From the NCBI RefSeq assembly GCF_049846925.1, contig NZ_JBNCMT010000010.1, forward strand, positions 1 through 64,000: a stretch of DNA of 64,000 bases, given 5' to 3'. The stretch's first letter is position 1, and each line of letters starts with the position of its first letter. The notes beneath the pieces are model-generated. The model saw nothing but the letters and a program-made list of their open reading frames with translations. It ran no database searches and was not told the origin of the DNA. Both the position numbers and the translations under genes were made by a program. Positions 26,548 through 35,298 of the stretch are shown in pieces. The DNA comes from Brevibacillus_H sp049846925 (lineage in GTDB: Bacteria > Bacillota > Bacilli > Brevibacillales > Brevibacillaceae).

Positions 26548-27177
26548 CTATTCAGCACTTACTTCACGAAGAAGCAGTGTTGTTTGCATGTTGATATATT
26601 CATCCAGCGTGTAGATCTTCTTCAGTGTCCATCTGCGGAATACCCACATTTCACCTAAGACCATAATGTTGTGAGCCATCAGCTTCACGTTCTTTTCATC
26701 AATCGAAATGGAGCCGTCTGCGATACCCTTCTGCAAAATTTCCTCAAAGATGACGGTGATCGCTTCCTCTCTTCCCAACACATAGCGCAGTGTTTCAGAA
26801 GGCAAGGACTTGGTTTCCTGGTAGATGAGCATGACTCGGTCACTCATCTGATCCATCACCCGGAAGAAGCTCCGAAGGGCCATTTTCAGAATTGTGAGTC
26901 CTGTTCCCTTGAAGGTAATGGCTTCCCGCAAGCGAGATTCCACTTCTGCATGGATGGCGTCACAAACGAGATACAACACGTCTTCTTTGGACTCGATATA
27001 TTCATAGAGAGTTCCGATACTGAAACCGGATGCTCTCGCAATTTCTCTTGTCGTTGTTTTATGGAAGCCTTTATGAATGAACAGATCAACTGCTGCCTCG
27101 ATGATCTGGTCACGCCTTTTTTCAATCAATTTCGGATCCTTCACCAAGGAAGGTATCAGTTTCTTTTTCTCTGACAC
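26548..27177 (-). CDS. TetR/AcrR-family regulator of the acyl-CoA operon
   Basis: A 209-residue one-component regulator. The HTH is at about 20-65 (IIEAAVDLFIHKGFHKTTTREIA followed by FSIGTLYEYIESKEDVLY), with a helical ligand domain after it. It lies inside the catabolic cluster, 33 bases ahead of icmF and 178 bases after meaB, so it probably controls the cluster in response to an acyl-CoA. The palindrome family CTGAGCG-NN-CGCTCAG in front of this gene, the thiolase gene and fadF is its likely operator. That link is inferred from position only. Confidence 0.85.
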   Translation of the reverse strand: MSEKKKLIPSLVKDPKLIEKRRDQIIEAAVDLFIHKGFHKTTTREIARASGFSIGTLYEYIESKEDVLYLVCDAIHAEVESRLREAITFKGTGLTILKMALRSFFRVMDQMSDRVMLIYQETKSLPSETLRYVLGREEAITVIFEEILQKGIADGSISIDEKNVKLMAHNIMVLGEMWVFRRWTLKKIYTLDEYINMQTTLLLREVSAE

Positions 27178-27200
27178 GTCAGAATCCCCTCCTACCCTGA

Positions 27201-27219
27201 CTGAGCGTTTGATCGGTTA
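27201..27219. promoter_or_regulatory. Degenerate CTGAGCG palindrome before the TetR gene
   Basis: CTGAGCG followed after two bases by TGATCGG; the left half is identical to the palindromes at 32807 and 35171 and the right half is partly conserved (4 of 7). It could be an autoregulatory operator. Confidence 0.4.
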
Positions 27220-27355
27220 ATCCTTAGAAAATAAAGCTCAGTCCTCTCTTTCTTCCTATTATACGCACTTACTGTACAAGAGGAAAGTGGACGCAATGCT
27301 TTATTTTCTCCCAGTTCTATCAGCTCTTGTTCAAAAAGGAGGACGAACTTCCTTA

Positions 27356-28297
27356 TTAGTCGTGGAACCATGCTTTGACGATTTGATCGGCTACCCCATA
27401 CGGGTCAGCCTGCCTTGACGCCACACTGGTCAGTTGCTCTGCAAATGCTCCCGCTTCGATGCCACGAATCATTTTTTGATAGATCTGGTGGTTTACGATT
27501 TCAATCACTTCTTCTCGCAAATGTCGGGACCTTCTCTCTTCCCACTCTCCACTAGCTAAGAGATATTCGTGATGACGAAGTGTTTCCTTCCATACCTGAT
27601 CAATGCCTGCATTCTGAGTAGAAATGGTTTTGATTACCGGAGGTCGCCACGGGGCATCATGTTTGACCAGATCAAGCATCTGCTCTACTTCAATCTCCAA
27701 CTTGTCTGTGCCAGGCAGATCAGCCTTGTTGATCACAAACAAATCAGCGATTTCCATAATTCCCGCTTTAAACGCCTGTACGGAATCTCCGCCACCCGGA
27801 TTCAGGACAACAATCGTCGAGTCGGCAATGTTCATGATATCCAGCTCAGACTGTCCTACACCTACTGTTTCAATCAGGATGACATCACAGCCGTAAGCGT
27901 CAAGAATTCGTACAGCATCCTTTGTATTGCGGGAAAGTCCGCCCAAGCTTCCTCTGGTGCCCATGCTGCGAATAAATACCCCGGGATCAGTTGCATGATT
28001 CTGCATGCGAACACGGTCCCCAAGCAATGCCCCTCCTGTGAAGGGACTGGTTGGGTCAACAGCAACAACGCCAATGGTCAGTCCATTCCTGCGCAAAAAA
28101 CTGATGAGGACATCGACCATGGAGCTTTTTCCTGCCCCTGGGGTACCTGTAATTCCGATTAACTTGGCACGTCCCGTATGCGGAAATAGCTCTCGCAATA
28201 TTTGCGTTCGCTCCGGATAATCATTTTCTACACAAGTAATGGCGCGAGCTGCCCCGCGCACATCACCTGCAAGAATCCGACGAGTAATTTCGTGCAT
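27356..28297 (-). CDS. meaB: Methylmalonyl-CoA mutase-associated GTPase MeaB
   Basis: G3E-family GTPase of 313 residues that loads and protects the cobalamin of acyl-CoA mutases. The P-loop is GITGTPGAGKS at 48-58, and the ETVGVGQSE and NKAD motifs follow. It is 12 bases downstream of an acyl-CoA dehydrogenase gene. IcmF in the same cluster has its own fused G domain, so a free MeaB is unexpected unless a separate methylmalonyl-CoA mutase is encoded elsewhere; none is in this window. Confidence 0.92.
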   Translation of the reverse strand: MHEITRRILAGDVRGAARAITCVENDYPERTQILRELFPHTGRAKLIGITGTPGAGKSSMVDVLISFLRRNGLTIGVVAVDPTSPFTGGALLGDRVRMQNHATDPGVFIRSMGTRGSLGGLSRNTKDAVRILDAYGCDVILIETVGVGQSELDIMNIADSTIVVLNPGGGDSVQAFKAGIMEIADLFVINKADLPGTDKLEIEVEQMLDLVKHDAPWRPPVIKTISTQNAGIDQVWKETLRHHEYLLASGEWEERRSRHLREEVIEIVNHQIYQKMIRGIEAGAFAEQLTSVASRQADPYGVADQIVKAWFHD

Positions 28298-28309
28298 GCT
28301 TCTTTCCCT

Positions 28310-29452
28310 CTATTCTTTGATGAGGTAGTTGCTGATCACGACACGTTGAATTTCATTCGTTCCTTCATAGATTTGAGTGATTTTCGCATCACGCATCATT
28401 CGTTCTACCGGGTATTCACGAGTATAGCCGTATCCACCAAATACTTGAACTGCTTCTGTTGTTACCTCCATAGCTGTGTCTCCAGCAAATACCTTAGACA
28501 TAGCAGAAGCTTTTCCATAAGGCAAACCTTGATCCTCCAACCAGGCAGCCTGATACGTCAAAAGACGGGAAGCTTCAATTTTGGTAGCCATATCTGCCAG
28601 CTTGAATTGAATCGCTTGCAAAGCTGCGATTGGTTTACCGAACTGGTTGCGCTCTTTCGCATAATTAAGCGCATGCTCATAAGCACCTTGAGCAATTCCC
28701 AACGCTTGAGCGGCAATCCCGTTACGTCCGCCATCAAGTGTCATCATCGCAATTTTAAACCCTTGTCCTTCTTCACCCAGCATGTTTTCTTTTGGAACAC
28801 GAACATCTTCAAAGATGACTTCCATGGTTGGTGAGGAACGAATCCCTAATTTTTTCTCTTTTTTACCCATAGAGAAGCCAGGCATTCCCTTTTCAACGAT
28901 AAAGGCAGTTACCCCTTTATGCTTCAATGCTGCATCCGTAACAGCGAACACGATATAGATTTCTGCCTCGCCAGCATTTGTGATGAAGATTTTGCTGCCA
29001 TTAAGAATATAATCGTCTCCATCCTTCACTGCAGTTGTACGCATACCCGCAGAGTCAGAGCCAGAGCCTGCTTCCGTCAAGCAGTAGGCACCCATTTTCT
29101 TACCTTCTGCCAAAGGACGAAGGAATTTTTGCTTTTGTTCTTCTGTGCCAAATTTGTATAGCGGCCAGCTTGCCAGGGAAACGTGTGCAGATAATGTTAC
29201 CCCAATGGACGCATCCACACGGGAAAGCTCTTCTACTGCTAGCACATAACTAACATAATCAGCTCCTGCTCCGCCGTATTTCTCCGACCATGGAATACCT
29301 GTGAGTCCCAGTTCAGCCATTTTTTCAAAAATCGAACGGTCGAACACTTCTTCCTCGTCACGTTCTGCTGCTGTAGGAGCAACATGTTCTTCAGCAAAAT
29401 CTCTGATCATTTTGCGCAGCATTTCTTGTTCTTCGGTCAAACGGAAATCCAT
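28310..29452 (-). CDS. Acyl-CoA dehydrogenase (second copy)
   Basis: FAD enzyme that forms the alpha,beta double bond of acyl-CoA and passes electrons to ETF. From ATG 29452 (MDFRLTEEQEMLRKMIRDFA), 5 bases after GGAG, it is 380 residues. The FAD/substrate motif YCLTEAGSGSDSAG and the catalytic glutamate in QIYEGTNEIQR are present. It is closely similar to the gene just upstream. Two dehydrogenases in tandem suggest split substrate ranges, such as butyryl- and isobutyryl- or 2-methylbutyryl-CoA, but the chain specificity cannot be read here. Probably in one operon from the thiolase gene to icmF. Confidence 0.9.
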   Translation of the reverse strand: MDFRLTEEQEMLRKMIRDFAEEHVAPTAAERDEEEVFDRSIFEKMAELGLTGIPWSEKYGGAGADYVSYVLAVEELSRVDASIGVTLSAHVSLASWPLYKFGTEEQKQKFLRPLAEGKKMGAYCLTEAGSGSDSAGMRTTAVKDGDDYILNGSKIFITNAGEAEIYIVFAVTDAALKHKGVTAFIVEKGMPGFSMGKKEKKLGIRSSPTMEVIFEDVRVPKENMLGEEGQGFKIAMMTLDGGRNGIAAQALGIAQGAYEHALNYAKERNQFGKPIAALQAIQFKLADMATKIEASRLLTYQAAWLEDQGLPYGKASAMSKVFAGDTAMEVTTEAVQVFGGYGYTREYPVERMMRDAKITQIYEGTNEIQRVVISNYLIKE

Positions 29453-29482
29453 TTCTCCACACTCCTGACTAATCATTTTTTA

Positions 29483-30622
29483 TTATGAAAATAAATGCTT
29501 AGCGATAACCACTCGTTGGATCTGGTTGGTACCTTCATAGATTTGCGTAATTTTAGCGTCGCGGAACAGGCGCTCAACCGGATATTCACGGCTGTAGCCG
29601 TACCCACCAAATACTTGTACTGCTTCGGTGGCAATTTTCATTGCTGCATCAGAGGCAAAGCGTTTAGCCATGGATGCTTCTTTTCCGCACGGTTTTCCTT
29701 GTGTTCGTAGAGAGGCCGCCTGGTAAACCAACAGGCGCGCTGCTTCCACCAAGGTTGCCATATCAGCCAACTTGAATCCGATGGCTTGCTTGTTAGCGAT
29801 TGGTTCTCCGAATTGTTTGCGTTCCTTGGCATACTGGGTTGCATATTCAAGTGCTGCTTCTGCAATGCCAAGTGCTTGTGAAGCAATCCCAATACGACCT
29901 GAATCGAGGTTTGCCATCGCAATGGTAAAACCGTCGCCTTCATTTCCAAGCAGATTCTCTGCTGGGACTCGGGCATTATCAAAAATCAGTTCAGTCGTAT
30001 TGGAGCCGTGAAGCCCCATCTTTTTCTCTTTTTTTCCAACTGTAAAACCTGGTGTATCCTTTTCGACGATAAAAGCGGAGATTCCTCTTGTTCCTTTGGA
30101 TGGATCTGTAATCGCAAATGTGATATACACATCCGCCTCTCCACCATTTGTGATGAATACTTTGGAGCCGTTGAGAATGTACTCGTCTCCCTGACGCACG
30201 GCTTGCGTACGAATGCTGCTGGCGTCCGAACCCGCGCTCGGCTCTGTCAATGCGAACGCACCGAGAAATTCCCCTGCTGCCAGCTTGCGAACGTATTTGT
30301 TCTTCTGCTCATCGTTTCCGAAATAAAGAATCGGATTGGTTCCCACAGAGGTATGCACAGAGAGGATAACCCCTACCGTTGCACTTACCCGGGAAATTTC
30401 ATTAATCGCCAATATATAAGAAGTGAAATCAGCTCCAACTCCGCCCCATTCCTCCGGGATCGGAATACCCATCAAGCCCATTTCTCCCATCTTCTTCACA
30501 ATATGACGAGGAAATTCTTCTGTCTCCTCCATCACCGGTACAAAAGGAGCAATCTCCTTTTGTGCAAAATCACGAACCATTTTAATCATCATTTGCTGTT
30601 CTTCGGTCCAACGAAGATCCAT
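29483..30622 (-). CDS. Acyl-CoA dehydrogenase (first copy)
   Basis: FAD acyl-CoA dehydrogenase of 379 residues (MDLRWTEEQQMMIKMVRDFAQ). FALTEPSAGSDASS and the catalytic-glutamate motif QIYEGTNQIQR are both intact. Short-chain (butyryl-CoA) specificity is likely given the 3-hydroxybutyryl-CoA dehydrogenase gene 54 bases upstream. Electrons probably pass through ETF, encoded elsewhere, to the membrane protein FadF encoded nearby. The intergenic gap before it carries a half match (GATCGCTCA at 30637-30645) to the palindrome at 35171. Confidence 0.9.
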   Translation of the reverse strand: MDLRWTEEQQMMIKMVRDFAQKEIAPFVPVMEETEEFPRHIVKKMGEMGLMGIPIPEEWGGVGADFTSYILAINEISRVSATVGVILSVHTSVGTNPILYFGNDEQKNKYVRKLAAGEFLGAFALTEPSAGSDASSIRTQAVRQGDEYILNGSKVFITNGGEADVYITFAITDPSKGTRGISAFIVEKDTPGFTVGKKEKKMGLHGSNTTELIFDNARVPAENLLGNEGDGFTIAMANLDSGRIGIASQALGIAEAALEYATQYAKERKQFGEPIANKQAIGFKLADMATLVEAARLLVYQAASLRTQGKPCGKEASMAKRFASDAAMKIATEAVQVFGGYGYSREYPVERLFRDAKITQIYEGTNQIQRVVIAKHLFS

Positions 30623-30676
30623 GATAGTCCAACCTTTCTCTGATCGCTCATCCCGTTTTACGGTAAGTGCTGCATT

Positions 30677-31528
30677 TTACTGATAAGAGTAGAAGCCTCT
30701 GCCTGATTTCTTGCCGAGCCAGCCTGCCTTTACATACTTGCGAAGCAATGGGCACGGACGGTATTTGGAATCTCCAAATCCTTCATAAAGAACTTCCATG
30801 ATATAAAGGCATGTATCCAGACCAATAAAGTCTGCTAAAGTAAGAGGGCCCATCGGGTGGTTCATGCCAAGCTTCATTACTTCATCAATCGCTTCTGGAG
30901 TTGCTACTCCCTCGTATACACAGTAGATCGCCTCGTTAATCATCGGCATCAGGACACGGTTGGAAACGAACCCTGGGAAATCATTTACACTGACAGGTAC
31001 CTTGCCCATTTGTTTGGAAAGGTCTTCCACCAACTGGTACACTTCATCAGATGTCTGCAAGCCCCGGATCACTTCCACAAGCTTCATCACAGGCACCGGA
31101 TTCATGAAGTGCATGCCAATTACTTTCTCAGGGCGCTTTGTTACTGCAGCAATTTCTGTAATCGGCAGGGAAGATGTGTTGCTTGCCAAAACCGTATGTG
31201 CCGGGCATACTTCATCCAGCTTCTTGAAGATATCTGCTTTCACCGTCATATTTTCAGTGACAGCTTCTACTACAAAATCAACGTCTTTTCCGTCTGCCAG
31301 ATCAGTAGACAGCGAAACACGAGCGAGAATTGCCTGCTTTTCTTCCTCTGTCATTTTGCCTTTTTCCACATTACGGCTAAGGTTTTTGGTGATGGTAGCA
31401 AGCCCTTTTTCCACGAATTCTTGCTTAATGTCGCACAAAACAACTTGTAATCCAGCTTGTGCAGCCACCTGAGCAATCCCGCTGCCCATTTGACCTGCTC
31501 CCACGACCATAAATTTCTGAACGTTCAT
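30677..31528 (-). CDS. 3-hydroxybutyryl-CoA dehydrogenase
   Basis: NAD(P)-dependent enzyme that interconverts 3-hydroxybutyryl-CoA and acetoacetyl-CoA. From ATG 31528 (MNVQKFMVVGAGQMGSG), 8 bases after GGAGG, it has 283 residues, the usual length for this single-function form. The Rossmann motif GAGQMGSG is at 10-17, and the active-site region MHFMNPVPVMKLVEVI and FPGFVSNR are clear. It lies 55 bases after the thiolase gene and catalyses the step just before it. Confidence 0.93.
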   Translation of the reverse strand: MNVQKFMVVGAGQMGSGIAQVAAQAGLQVVLCDIKQEFVEKGLATITKNLSRNVEKGKMTEEEKQAILARVSLSTDLADGKDVDFVVEAVTENMTVKADIFKKLDEVCPAHTVLASNTSSLPITEIAAVTKRPEKVIGMHFMNPVPVMKLVEVIRGLQTSDEVYQLVEDLSKQMGKVPVSVNDFPGFVSNRVLMPMINEAIYCVYEGVATPEAIDEVMKLGMNHPMGPLTLADFIGLDTCLYIMEVLYEGFGDSKYRPCPLLRKYVKAGWLGKKSGRGFYSYQ

Positions 31529-31583
31529 CTTCCCTACCTCCAACAACTAGTTATGAGTAACGAATGCTATATTCGTGATGAGT

Positions 31584-32762
31584 TTAATCAACTTGCAAAA
31601 GAACCGCATCTCCTTGTGCAGCACCACTGCAAATGGCTGCAATACCAAGGCCGCCGCCACGACGACGCAGTTCATAGATGAGACTCATAATAATACGTGC
31701 ACCACTTGCACCAATAGGATGCCCAAGAGCAATTGCTCCTCCGTTCACGTTTACTTTTTCTTCGTCCCATCCAACCAGCTTACCGCTTGTCAGCGTAACC
31801 GCAGCAAATGCCTCGTTTACTTCAAACAAATCGATGTCTTCTAATTTAACACCTGTTTTTTGCAGCAATTTATTAATAGCAAGACCAGGAGTGGTTGCAA
31901 TATAAGGAGCTTCTGCTCCTACTGTGGCATGACCCAAAATCTTGGCCAACGGTTTCACGCCCAGCTCTTGTGCCTTGCCCTCTGACATGACAACCATCGC
32001 TGCCGCTCCGTCATTGATTCCCGGTGCGTTGCCCGCTGTTATGGTTCCGTCCTTTTTATAAACAGGGGCAAGCTTTGCCAACACTTCCAGGGTTGTGTCC
32101 GGTCTAGGCGATTCATCTCGTTTGATTACAAGAGGTTCGCCTTTTCTTTGTGGGATGGAAACAGGAGCAATTTCTTCATCAAAAATACCGTTCTCCACTG
32201 CATGGGATGCTCGAATCTGACTGCGATGTGCCCATTGATCCTGAAGTTCACGGCTGATGTCATACTCTTCGGAAACATTGCTTCCGTGCACCGCCATTGG
32301 CACGAAATCAAACGGACAAGTCAGCCCGTCGTACATCATCAAATCCTTGATTTCTCCGTCGCCCATTCTGAGACCGTAACGAGCTTTTGGCAGAGCGTAT
32401 GGCACATTGCTCATGCTCTCCATTCCACCTGCAACGATTAATTGTGCATCTCCGGTTCGAATGATTTGATCAGCCATCGTTACTGCCCGCATACCAGAAG
32501 CACATACTTTGTTAATCGTTTCACTCGCCACTTCCCAAGGGAGTCCTGCTTTACGGGCAGCCTGCCTGGATGGAACCTGACCTGCGCCTGCTTGCAACAC
32601 CATTCCCATGATCACTTCATCTACCTGATCACCACTTACACCTGCACGAGCAAGTGCTTCCTTTATCGCAATCGCACCTAGATCAACGGCTGCTACATCT
32701 TTCAAAGCTCCACCGAATTTGCCAAACGGTGTACGTGCTGCGCCAACAATAACTGAACCCAT
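31584..32762 (-). CDS. Acetyl-CoA acetyltransferase (thiolase)
   Basis: Thiolase of 392 residues that splits acetoacetyl-CoA into two acetyl-CoA, or runs the reverse condensation. Catalytic residues are C87 in NKVCASG, H348 in ALGHPIG and C378 in AICSGAAQG. Start ATG 32762 follows AAAGGAG. It is the first gene of the cluster. A perfect 18-bp palindrome at 32807-32824, in the promoter region 45-62 bases upstream, probably sets expression of the whole operon. Confidence 0.93.
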   Translation of the reverse strand: MGSVIVGAARTPFGKFGGALKDVAAVDLGAIAIKEALARAGVSGDQVDEVIMGMVLQAGAGQVPSRQAARKAGLPWEVASETINKVCASGMRAVTMADQIIRTGDAQLIVAGGMESMSNVPYALPKARYGLRMGDGEIKDLMMYDGLTCPFDFVPMAVHGSNVSEEYDISRELQDQWAHRSQIRASHAVENGIFDEEIAPVSIPQRKGEPLVIKRDESPRPDTTLEVLAKLAPVYKKDGTITAGNAPGINDGAAAMVVMSEGKAQELGVKPLAKILGHATVGAEAPYIATTPGLAINKLLQKTGVKLEDIDLFEVNEAFAAVTLTSGKLVGWDEEKVNVNGGAIALGHPIGASGARIIMSLIYELRRRGGGLGIAAICSGAAQGDAVLLQVD

Positions 32763-32806
32763 TCTTTAATCACTCCTTTGTTAATATGGAGATCCATCGA
32801 CTGCCG

Positions 32807-32824
32807 ATTGAGCGGTCGCTCAAT
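32807..32824. promoter_or_regulatory. Palindromic operator before the thiolase operon
   Basis: Eight-base arms ATTGAGCG and CGCTCAAT around a GT centre form a perfect inverted repeat. The same TGAGCG-NN-CGCTCA core occurs before fadF. Confidence 0.65.
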
Positions 32825-32890
32825 TTCTATACTTTCATCATAGCAAATCTGTATGGAGACTAGAAGGGGAAATAAAAATCTTTCTTGTCA

Positions 32891-32927
32891 GTAAAGAGGA
32901 AGCCGTACCACTCAAAAGCAGTACGGC
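32891..32927 (-). terminator. Intrinsic terminator after fadF
   Basis: Perfect 7-bp stem GCCGTAC/GTACGGC (32902-32908 and 32921-32927) followed on the minus strand by TTCCTCTTTAC. It lies 10 bases after the fadF stop. Confidence 0.75.
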
Positions 32928-32937
32928 CCCCTTCCCA

Positions 32938-35016
32938 TTAGATTGCGTCAGCAAGAATTTCAGCAATATCTCTTGTTTTCACATCTTCATCTTTTTCTTT
33001 CATTTTGACACCGTCGCTCATCATGGTCAGGCAGTATGGACAAGCGCTTGCGATTTGTGTCGGATTCACTTCCAGAGCCTGTTCGGTACGTGCAACGTTG
33101 ACACGAGTACCTTCGTGCTCTTCCATCCACATCAAGCCGCCACCGGCTCCACAGCACATGCTGTCACAGCCACTGCGTTTGATTTCCACGATTTCCACAC
33201 CAGGAATCGCTTCGAGAATTTGACGAGGCATGTCGTAAATATCGTTATAACGCCCGAGATAGCAAGAATCATGGTACGTGATGCGCTCTTTTACTTCTTT
33301 CGTTGGTTTGAGGCGCCCTTCTTTTACCCATTGAGAAAGCAATTCGGAATGGTGATACACTTCAGCCTGTAAACCGAATTCAGGATATTCGTTCTTGAAC
33401 GTGTTGAATGCATGCGGGTCACAAGTAACAATCTTCTTCACATCATACGCTTCGAACAATGCCACGTTCTCTTGTGCCAGTTGTTGGAACAAGAATTCAT
33501 TACCGATGCGACGAGCGGTATCCCCGGAGTTTTTCTCTTCATTACCCAGGATCGCGAATTTCACACCAGCTTCATGCATCAATTTGACGAATGCGTGGGT
33601 GATTTTCATGCTGCGGTTATCGTACGATCCCATGGAACCAACCCAGAAGAGGTATTCAAACTCATCTGTATCTTTCACAGTAGGAACTTCAAGCTCACCA
33701 TTCAAGCCTTCTATCCATTTCATGCGGTCTTTACGGTTGATCCCCCATGGATTGCCTTGGCGTTCAATGTTGTTCAACGCTCTTTGTGCTTCCGCAGGCA
33801 TGCTTCCTTCTGTCATAACCAGGTAGCGGCGCATATCAATGATTTTATCAACGTGCTCGTTCATTACAGGACATTGGTCTTCACAGTTGCGGCAGGTTGT
33901 ACATGCCCAGAGCTCTTGCTCTGTAATGACATCGCCAATCAGATTTACAGAGAATTCAGGAGCTGTTGCAGTTGATCCTTCAGCCGCCGCAGCTACTTCG
34001 CTTGCTTGCACAGCAATTTTGTTGGCTTGTGTATCAGCAAAAGCAAAGCTAGGCATCCAAGGTGTACGGGACGTTACGGCTGCACCCTTTTCCGTCAAGT
34101 GATCACGCATCTTCACGATCAAATCCATTGGAGATAACATTTTGCCTGTACCTGCTGCCGGACACATGTTGGTACAGCGTCCACACTCTACACAGGCATA
34201 CAGGTCAATCAATTGTGTTTGTGTGAAGTCTTCAATTTTGCCTACACCGAATACTTCTTGCGTTTCATCTTCGAAGTTAATTGTAGACAGCTTGCCTGGC
34301 GGGTCCAGCTTTTTGAACCAAACATTGAATGGAGCAAATACCAAGTGTGCGTGCTTGGATTGTGGCACATACACCATGAACGTAAGCAAGATCAACAAGT
34401 GCATCCACCAGAAAACATAGAACAATCCAGCCGCTACTGTCGGGCTCATCCCAGCGAACAAGGTTGCAACCAAGGATGAGATTGGTGCATAACCAGACTG
34501 TTCATGACCTAGCCAGATTTGTTCGAAACCTAGAGACAAGAGTACTGAAGCCATCAATGTTGAGATAAAGATCAGTACCAGACCTGATTTAAATCCACGC
34601 TTCAAACGTTTCAGTTTCTCTACATAGCGACGGTAAAACGCATAGGCTACCGCCAAAAGAATCAGCAAGGTGGTAATTTCCTGCATTAAACTGAAATACT
34701 TGTGAGCGCTTCCGAAAGGCAACTCAAAACCTTTAACCAATCCTTTGATAACCAGTTCGATTGCTCCGAATTGAAGAATGATAAAACCATAGAACATGAC
34801 GACGTGCATGAACCCGCTCTTCTTGTCCTTGAGCAGTTTCTTCTGGAAAATCACATTCTCCAGGACAAGATTAAATCTTGTTTTAAAGTCGTCTTTGACA
34901 TCGCCCTTTTTACCCAATTTGATGAAAAGGTAGCGGCTGTAGACAACGTGAGCAAATAAATACAATCCATACGCCAAGATCAGGAAAAAGGCGATTAGAT
35001 TCAATAATGGCAGCAA
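32938..35016 (-). CDS. fadF: Membrane Fe-S oxidoreductase FadF
   Basis: Membrane protein of 692 residues proposed to take electrons from ETF into the quinone pool during beta-oxidation. Four or five helices within 1-220 resemble the nitrate-reductase gamma/HdrE type. Two [4Fe-4S] clusters follow (C275, C278, C281, C285 and C372, C375, C378, C382), then two cysteine-rich CCG-type domains, the last with CCGAGGG. Translation starts at TTG 35016, 9 bases after AAGGGGAG. B. subtilis fadF (ywjF) lies in the same region beside an acyl-CoA dehydrogenase. Three palindromes occupy its promoter region. Confidence 0.88.
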   Translation of the reverse strand: MLPLLNLIAFFLILAYGLYLFAHVVYSRYLFIKLGKKGDVKDDFKTRFNLVLENVIFQKKLLKDKKSGFMHVVMFYGFIILQFGAIELVIKGLVKGFELPFGSAHKYFSLMQEITTLLILLAVAYAFYRRYVEKLKRLKRGFKSGLVLIFISTLMASVLLSLGFEQIWLGHEQSGYAPISSLVATLFAGMSPTVAAGLFYVFWWMHLLILLTFMVYVPQSKHAHLVFAPFNVWFKKLDPPGKLSTINFEDETQEVFGVGKIEDFTQTQLIDLYACVECGRCTNMCPAAGTGKMLSPMDLIVKMRDHLTEKGAAVTSRTPWMPSFAFADTQANKIAVQASEVAAAAEGSTATAPEFSVNLIGDVITEQELWACTTCRNCEDQCPVMNEHVDKIIDMRRYLVMTEGSMPAEAQRALNNIERQGNPWGINRKDRMKWIEGLNGELEVPTVKDTDEFEYLFWVGSMGSYDNRSMKITHAFVKLMHEAGVKFAILGNEEKNSGDTARRIGNEFLFQQLAQENVALFEAYDVKKIVTCDPHAFNTFKNEYPEFGLQAEVYHHSELLSQWVKEGRLKPTKEVKERITYHDSCYLGRYNDIYDMPRQILEAIPGVEIVEIKRSGCDSMCCGAGGGLMWMEEHEGTRVNVARTEQALEVNPTQIASACPYCLTMMSDGVKMKEKDEDVKTRDIAEILADAI

Positions 35017-35072
35017 GGCTCTCAGCTCCCCTTTGGAAATTTATCTTTATTATCTTGTTTTTTATATTAACA

Positions 35073-35106
35073 GAACTAGTTCAAAAAATGAATGACTATT
35101 CATTCA
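35073..35106. promoter_or_regulatory. FadR-type box at the fadF promoter
   Basis: TGAATGACTATTCATTCA (35089-35106), flanked by A on both sides, fits the published B. subtilis FadR consensus WTGAATGAMTANTCATTCAW at every position (consensus recalled from memory). A fully palindromic GAACTAGTTC lies beside it at 35073-35082. Confidence 0.75.
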
Positions 35107-35170
35107 AATTTTCGCATCTTTGCAAAATTTGCTTTTCATCCGAACATTCATAGCTTTACACTAACTTTGA

Positions 35171-35186
35171 CTGAGCGATCGCTCAG
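35171..35186. promoter_or_regulatory. Second palindromic operator upstream of fadF
   Basis: CTGAGCGATCGCTCAG is a perfect 16-bp palindrome, about 65 bp further from the gene than the FadR-type box. It shares its core with the thiolase operator. Confidence 0.65.
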
Positions 35187-35255
35187 ATAACAAAAATATA
35201 ACATACTCCGAGCAATTGCGCTATGGAAGTTTCTGAATTCCGAAGAATGAAACGC

Positions 35256-35280
35256 TAAAAGACCTGGCTTTTGAGCCAGG
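35256..35280 (-). terminator. Intrinsic terminator after kamA
   Basis: Stem CCTGGCT/AGCCAGG (35263-35269 and 35274-35280) with a 4-base loop, followed on the minus strand by TCTTTTAG. Confidence 0.85.
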
Positions 35281-35298
35281 CCTTCGCTTCAAGCGGAT

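Noticed and set aside
35073..35082. GAACTAGTTC as a LexA box
   Set aside because: The Bacillus LexA site has four bases between GAAC and GTTC; here there are only two.
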